This document shows, piece after piece, positions 5,327 to 5,741 of a DNA stretch of 5,741 nucleotides; the first letter of the stretch is position 1; every line of letters starts with the position of its first letter. Location: contig JAOPVN010000623.1 of assembly GCA_025966175.1 (NCBI GenBank), positions 1-5,741 of the forward strand, given 5' to 3'. This DNA is from Modestobacter sp. Lineage in GTDB: Bacteria; Actinomycetota; Actinomycetes; Mycobacteriales; Geodermatophilaceae. The notes under the pieces were generated by a model. It searched no databases and had not been told where the DNA came from. It worked only from the letters and a program-made list of their open reading frames with translations. A program made the position numbers and the translations under genes.

Positions 5327-5741
5327 CTAGGAGTCCCTGGCGAGCAGTCCTCGGATGTACTCCGCCGACCGGCGCACCTCGTCGGTGACGCGGGAGGTCT
5401 CCCATCCGGCCGTCCCGTGGCACTTCAGGCTGGCGACGCCCTCGTAGCCGACCTTCTCGAGGGTGTCGAACAGCGCACGGTGGTCGAGGGTGCCGTCCGG
5501 TCGCGGGAGCTGGAGCTCGGCCGGGCCGAAGTTGAGGCCGTCGACCCCGCGGCGGTAGCCGGCGTCGATGTCCCACACGTAGTAGAAGAAGAGCTTCTCG
5601 CGGGCCGCCAGGAACTCGATGGCCTCCACCACGCTCTCCTGCGCGGCCCACATGTGCGGAGGCGCCAGACAGATCCCCAGGTTGGGGTGGTCCAGTCCGT
5701 CGAGCAGACGCTTCATGTCCGCGATCGACTGGATGCCCTCG
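5327..5741 (-). CDS. Sugar phosphate isomerase/epimerase-like TIM-barrel protein (partial, N-terminus beyond right edge)
   Basis: C-terminal part of a xylose-isomerase-like TIM barrel (AP_endonuc_2 fold); 137 residues are visible and the frame stays open to the right edge, so the ATG at 5716 is internal. Numbering from the first full codon, the order of the final barrel strands is recognisable: NLGICLAPPHMW (20-31), LFFYYVWDID (50-59), then LPRPDGTLDHRALFDTLEKVGYEGVASL (78-105) and a final helix RRSAEYIRGLL. Relatives isomerise, epimerise or cleave sugars and inositol derivatives using a divalent metal held by Glu, Asp, His and Glu. Here the usual DxxH reads AxxH (Ala26, His29), the usual HxKD reads YVWD (54-57), and the last Glu position reads Lys106. 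These substitutions, judged by eye, suggest a divergent subfamily or altered chemistry. It ends 115 bases before the dehydrogenase gene and probably acts in the same pathway. Confidence 0.8.
   Translation of the reverse strand, partial: EGIQSIADMKRLLDGLDHPNLGICLAPPHMWAAQESVVEAIEFLAAREKLFFYYVWDIDAGYRRGVDGLNFGPAELQLPRPDGTLDHRALFDTLEKVGYEGVASLKCHGTAGWETSRVTDEVRRSAEYIRGLLARDS

Noticed and set aside
5714..5716. ATG at 5716 as the true start of the isomerase-like gene
   Set aside because: The frame remains open to the window edge, with coding-like residues EGIQSIAD before it, and a 129-residue protein would be only the end of a TIM barrel.

Overview
The window is a compact, single-strand stretch of G+C-rich DNA. 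All six supported genes lie on the minus strand, so transcription runs from the right edge to the left. Strong G/C bias at third codon positions, long antisense shadow frames, a mycofactocin-type short-chain dehydrogenase and a lipoprotein substrate-binding protein point to an actinobacterium (Nocardioides-, Pseudonocardia-, Rhodococcus- or Mycobacterium-like). Genus cannot be fixed from this sequence alone.

Layout in transcription order: (1) the C-terminal 137 residues of a sugar phosphate isomerase/epimerase-like TIM-barrel protein (5327-5741, start outside the window); (2) a complete NAD-dependent short-chain dehydrogenase with the hallmarks of the mycofactocin-coupled subfamily (4399-5211); (3) a lipoprotein sugar-binding protein (3252-4250); (4) a double-domain sugar ABC ATPase of the RbsA/MglA type (1591-3171); (5) a first RbsC-type permease (584-1591); (6) the N-terminal 195 residues of a second RbsC-type permease (1-587, end outside the window). 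No gap between genes exceeds 148 bases, and I see no RNA gene, mobile element or CRISPR array.

The most natural reading is a carbohydrate or polyol uptake-and-oxidation operon. The binding protein captures a ligand outside the membrane, the two permeases and the ATPase import it, and the dehydrogenase and the TIM-barrel enzyme start its breakdown. The substrate cannot be read from the sequence. The ATPase and both permease genes are joined by stop/start overlaps (TGATG and ATGA). The three other junctions have gaps of 80-148 bases, and each carries a strong inverted repeat just after the upstream stop codon, suggesting stepwise control of expression levels along one transcript or separate transcripts.

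The two points most worth following are a probable mycofactocin-dependent dehydrogenase placed with a dedicated sugar importer, and an isomerase-like barrel whose usual metal-ligand positions look substituted.
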